Below are positions 6,099 to 8,694 of a DNA stretch of 8,694 bases, piece by piece. Position 1 is the stretch's first letter. Every line of letters begins with the position of its first letter. The DNA lies in contig DAOVDP010000042.1 in the NCBI GenBank assembly GCA_030669445.1, positions 1-8,694 of the forward strand, read 5' to 3'. This DNA is from Candidatus Latescibacterota bacterium. Its GTDB lineage: Bacteria > Latescibacterota > MVCY01. The position numbers were made by a program, and so were the translations under genes. The notes under the pieces are model-generated. The model was not told the origin of the DNA and made no database searches. It worked only from the letters and a program-made list of their open reading frames with translations.

Positions 6099-7355
6099 CT
6101 ATGCTGTTTTCTTAGCCCTATATCTCTTGATCACATATCTTGGTTCTGCTTTTTTCTCAATTACTTCCTTGGTTATTACACACTCCCGAACATCAGTCTT
6201 GGAGGGAAGCTGATACATAATGTCTATCATGGCGTTTTCCATGACGGATCTTAGTCCTCTGGCGCCAGTGCCTCTTTTCTGAGTTATCCGTACCACTTCC
6301 CGCAGAGCTTGTTCTTCAAAAACAAGCCTTACCCCGTCCATCTGGAAGAATTTCTGGTACTGCTTGGTCAGGGCGTCTTTGGGGTCCAACAGTATTCTCA
6401 TCAGGGCATCCTCGTCTAACTCCTCGAAGGCACAGACCAGAGGTAGGCGTCCAACCAATTCAGGGATAAGGCCGAATTTCAGAAGATCTTCCGGTTCCAC
6501 CTGGGATAGAATCTGACCGATGTTGTGCTCCTTTTTGATTGCCACCTCGGCGCCGAAACCCATGGTTTTCTTTCCTATGCGCTGCATTACGATCTTCTCC
6601 AACCCTTGGAAGACACCTCCGGCAATGAAGAGAATATTTTTAGTATTAATAGGGACTAACGGTTGTTCTGGGTGTTTGCGGCCGCCCCGAGGAGGGACAT
6701 TGGCCACTGTGCCCTCCAATATTTTCAACAAGGCCTGCTGTACCCCTTCCCCAGACACATCCCTGGTAATAGAGGGACTGGCTCCCTCTTTGCGGGCAAT
6801 CTTATCGAGTTCATCTATGTAGATAATGCCGTTCTCTGCCCTGGCGACATCATAGTCTGCTGCCTGAAGCAAATGTACCAATATATTTTCCACATCTTCA
6901 CCTACATAGCCAGCTTCGGTGAGAGTGGTAGCGTCGGCAATGGAAAATGGGACCTGAAGGAATTTTGCCAGAGTTTGGGCCATCAAGGTCTTACCCGTTC
7001 CTGTGGGTCCGATCAACAGGATGTTGCTCTTTTCTAACTCCACATCATCGGCTGCCGGCTCTGACTGAATCCGCTTGTAATGGTTGTAAACAGCCACAGA
7101 GACAGTTTTTTTGGCTTTTTCTTGCCCGATGATGTATTCAGCTAACTTCTCCTTTATCTGCTGAGGAGCAGGTAGCTCGTCCGGCTTAAGCAAGGTGGAC
7201 TTCTGCTGAATTTCTCCCCCCAAGATGCTATTACAAACTTGCACGCATTCGTTGCAGATACAGGCATTAGAGCCGGTTATCAATCTCCCCACCTGATCGG
7301 CAGCACGTCCGCAAAATGAGCACACCAGATTCGTTTTGGCAGTTCGTTTGTTCAT
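6099..7355 (-). CDS. clpX: ATP-dependent Clp protease ATP-binding subunit ClpX
   Basis: ClpX is the AAA+ hexameric unfoldase that recognises tagged proteins and threads them into ClpP. The 418-residue protein is standard in length. The N-terminal zinc-binding domain has Cys12, Cys15, Cys34 and Cys37. Walker A is GPTGTGKT (116-123), the pore-1 loop is GYVG (149-152), Walker B is IIYIDE (177-182), the RKH loop is 226-228 and the sensor-2 motif is GARGL (364-368, Arg366). The ClpP-docking loop, usually IGF, reads MGF (265-267). The ATG at 7355 overlaps the clpP stop as ATGA, with AAGGA upstream, so translation is probably coupled. After its TAG stop comes a repeat-filled gap, with no obvious T-run terminator. 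Confidence 0.98.
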   Translation of the reverse strand: MNKRTAKTNLVCSFCGRAADQVGRLITGSNACICNECVQVCNSILGGEIQQKSTLLKPDELPAPQQIKEKLAEYIIGQEKAKKTVSVAVYNHYKRIQSEPAADDVELEKSNILLIGPTGTGKTLMAQTLAKFLQVPFSIADATTLTEAGYVGEDVENILVHLLQAADYDVARAENGIIYIDELDKIARKEGASPSITRDVSGEGVQQALLKILEGTVANVPPRGGRKHPEQPLVPINTKNILFIAGGVFQGLEKIVMQRIGKKTMGFGAEVAIKKEHNIGQILSQVEPEDLLKFGLIPELVGRLPLVCAFEELDEDALMRILLDPKDALTKQYQKFFQMDGVRLVFEEQALREVVRITQKRGTGARGLRSVMENAMIDIMYQLPSKTDVRECVITKEVIEKKAEPRYVIKRYRAKKTA

Positions 7356-7951
7356 TTTTCCTTTTCCGCAGTTTTGCTGCTGATGATCTCATCTATAAGA
7401 CCGTATTCTTTTGCCTCTTCGGGCGACATATAGAAATCCCTGTCGGTGTCCTGTGCGATCTTCTCTAAGGGTTGTCCGGTGTGGTGAGCAAGTATCTCGT
7501 TCAATTTCTGTTTGAGGGTAAGGAACTCCTTAGTATGTCGTTCCACATCGGAGATAGAACCCTGGACTCCCGCCCACCCTTGGTGGATCATTATGCGGGA
7601 ATTGGGCAGGGAATGGCGTTTCCCCTCAGCTCCAGCGGCCAAGAGCACCGCCCCCATACTCGCTGATTGTCCCACACAGACGGTGGCCACATCCGGTTTG
7701 ATATACTGCATAGTGTCGTAGACGGCAAGTCCAGCACACACTCCGCCGCCCATGCTGTTAATGTACATCCAAATATCTTTCTCCGGATCCTCAGTTTCCA
7801 GAAACAACATCTGGGCCACCATTAAATTCGCCACATTGTCATCAATGATTGAACTGATGAAGATAATCCTCTCCTTCAGCAACCGTGAGAATATATCGTA
7901 AGCCCTCTCTCCCCGACCTGTTTCTTCAATGACCATTGGTACCAAAGGCAT
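7352..7951 (-). CDS. clpP: ATP-dependent Clp protease proteolytic subunit ClpP
   Basis: ClpP is the tetradecameric serine protease chamber of ClpXP. The 199-residue length is typical. The catalytic triad is in place: Ser98 in GQSASMGA (94-101), His123 in RIMIHQ (119-124) and Asp172 in DTDRDFYMS (168-176). The C-terminal [12 protein letters not shown] (178-189) is also standard. Two positions depart from the family: the oxyanion-hole segment reads INSMGGGV (64-71) where SPGG is the rule, and the sequence after the catalytic His is HQGWAG where HQP is usual. The segment after strand 1 reads IFISSIID (30-37) where IFLGGPID-like sequence is common. The start at 7951 has AGGAGG about ten bases upstream, in the 20-bp gap after tig. 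clpX overlaps its stop. Protease function is expected because the triad is intact. Confidence 0.97.
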   Translation of the reverse strand: MPLVPMVIEETGRGERAYDIFSRLLKERIIFISSIIDDNVANLMVAQMLFLETEDPEKDIWMYINSMGGGVCAGLAVYDTMQYIKPDVATVCVGQSASMGAVLLAAGAEGKRHSLPNSRIMIHQGWAGVQGSISDVERHTKEFLTLKQKLNEILAHHTGQPLEKIAQDTDRDFYMSPEEAKEYGLIDEIISSKTAEKEK

Positions 7952-7971
7952 CTGTTCTATCCCTCCTATTT

Positions 7972-8694
7972 TTAGTCCATCTTCGAAGTTGTGATCTTTG
8001 CCTCCTTCACCAGAAACTCCATCGCCTTCTCCTGCAGTAGATCTTCTCGCAAGTCTTCCAATCTGTCCTGGGAAGTTAATGTCTCCTTGAATTTCTCTGG
8101 ATCTGCCTTTTGGGAATGGGCAATTTCGGTAATCTTTTGTTCTATCTCTTCATCCGATGTCTGAATGTTCTCTGCCTCAGCGATTGCCTTCAGAATTAGA
8201 CGAGATTTTATCTGCCTTATGGCCTCTCCCCGATTATTCTCTTTGATTAGCTTTACATCGACCTCCTCTGAGGAGATACTTTTCACCCTTTCCACTAAGG
8301 TGTTAAGAGAATTTTCAACCATCCTTTCCGGCACATTAAAGGTGCATTCTCTGAGCAACTGTTCGATAATATTTCGCCGTACCTCTTTCATAGCTTGCTG
8401 TTCAGTTTTTTCGACCAGCTCGGTTTTAACTTTCTCCCTCAATTCTTCCATAGTGTTGCAATCGCTCACATCCTTGGCGAGTTCGTTGTCTAAGGCAGGC
8501 AGTTCTCTTTCTCTGACTTCTTTAACTTTAGCCATGTAATACTCTTGTGTGCCAGCAAGATCGGCTTCGGGGTGATCCTCAGGATAGGTGAACACTACTT
8601 TTCGTTCCTCGCCCTTGGCAGCCCCGGATAGCTCCGGCGGAGACTCTGGAGTGAGTTTTATAAGGCGATTCTCCATTTTATTCCCCACGAGAGG
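7972..8694 (-). CDS. tig: Trigger factor (ribosome-associated chaperone), C-terminal 240 residues, cut by window edge
   Basis: Trigger factor binds the ribosome near the peptide exit tunnel and shields nascent chains. The frame is open through position 8694, so the real start lies outside; full-length proteins have about 430 residues. What is visible is the end of the middle FKBP-like domain ([19 protein letters not shown], then LAGTQEYY), the linker [21 protein letters not shown] and the helical C-terminal chaperone domain ([17 protein letters not shown], then [12 protein letters not shown]), rich in Lys and Glu. The FKBP-like part lacks the usual IPGFE segment before KGEE and appears shortened, so prolyl isomerase activity is doubtful. 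A GTG at 8688 is in frame but is not a plausible start, because the domain would be split. clpP follows after 20 bp, the common tig-clpP-clpX order. Confidence 0.93.
   Translation of the reverse strand, partial: PLVGNKMENRLIKLTPESPPELSGAAKGEERKVVFTYPEDHPEADLAGTQEYYMAKVKEVRERELPALDNELAKDVSDCNTMEELREKVKTELVEKTEQQAMKEVRRNIIEQLLRECTFNVPERMVENSLNTLVERVKSISSEEVDVKLIKENNRGEAIRQIKSRLILKAIAEAENIQTSDEEIEQKITEIAHSQKADPEKFKETLTSQDRLEDLREDLLQEKAMEFLVKEAKITTSKMD

Noticed and set aside
5898..6254. Plus-strand open frame of 118 codons running from the repeat region into clpX
   Set aside because: It reads through the inverted repeats and the antisense of clpX, with no family resemblance and no ribosome binding site.
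8165..8539. Plus-strand open frame of 124 codons opposite tig
   Set aside because: It is antisense to an unmistakable trigger factor, and its Ser/Leu-rich composition is the mirror of Lys/Glu-rich codons.

Overview
The window is a densely packed stretch of bacterial chromosome in which every recognisable gene lies on the minus strand, so the reading order runs from the right edge to the left. The genes are tig (partial), clpP, clpX, a non-coding gap with repeats, a class V aminotransferase, serA, rnfA, rnfB, tatC and prmC (partial). The Rnf subunits point to an anaerobic bacterium that couples ferredoxin:NAD+ oxidoreduction to an ion gradient. TatC means it exports folded proteins. Nothing here fixes the phylum. 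The protein variants and the repeats suggest an environmental, possibly uncultured anaerobe, but that is inference.

Right part (6099-8694): the classic protein-quality-control cluster. The C-terminal half of trigger factor, ClpP and ClpX are spaced 20 bp apart and then joined by a 4-bp ATGA overlap, so they look like one transcript. ClpP keeps its Ser/His/Asp triad but has unusual residues at two normally invariant places (SMGG for SPGG, HQGW for HQP).

Middle gap (5774-6098): 325 bp without a gene. It holds a nested set of inverted repeats. These include a 157-bp MITE-like element with 17-bp imperfect terminal inverted repeats and an exact 6-bp flanking direct repeat. Inside it sits a REP-like palindrome of the GTCATTGCGAG/CTCGCAATGAC type, and a further diverged inverted repeat lies outside it.

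Left part (1-5773): probably a second operon. A class V aminotransferase overlaps serA by 32 bp, suggesting a serine-biosynthesis pair in which a non-SerC transaminase follows 3-phosphoglycerate dehydrogenase. serA is followed after 18 bp by rnfA and then rnfB, without the rnfC, D, G and E genes that usually precede them. RnfB is the long, multi-ferredoxin form, and one cluster-binding site in its middle ferredoxin domain has been lost in a self-consistent way. tatC follows rnfB closely. Its 3' end forms one arm of a long hairpin followed by a T-run, a probable terminator or attenuator before prmC, which runs off the left edge.

I saw no rRNA, tRNA, CRISPR array, transposase gene or clearly novel multi-gene system. 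The most unusual items are the nested repeat element, the RnfB cluster loss, the detached rnfAB pair and the ClpP substitutions.
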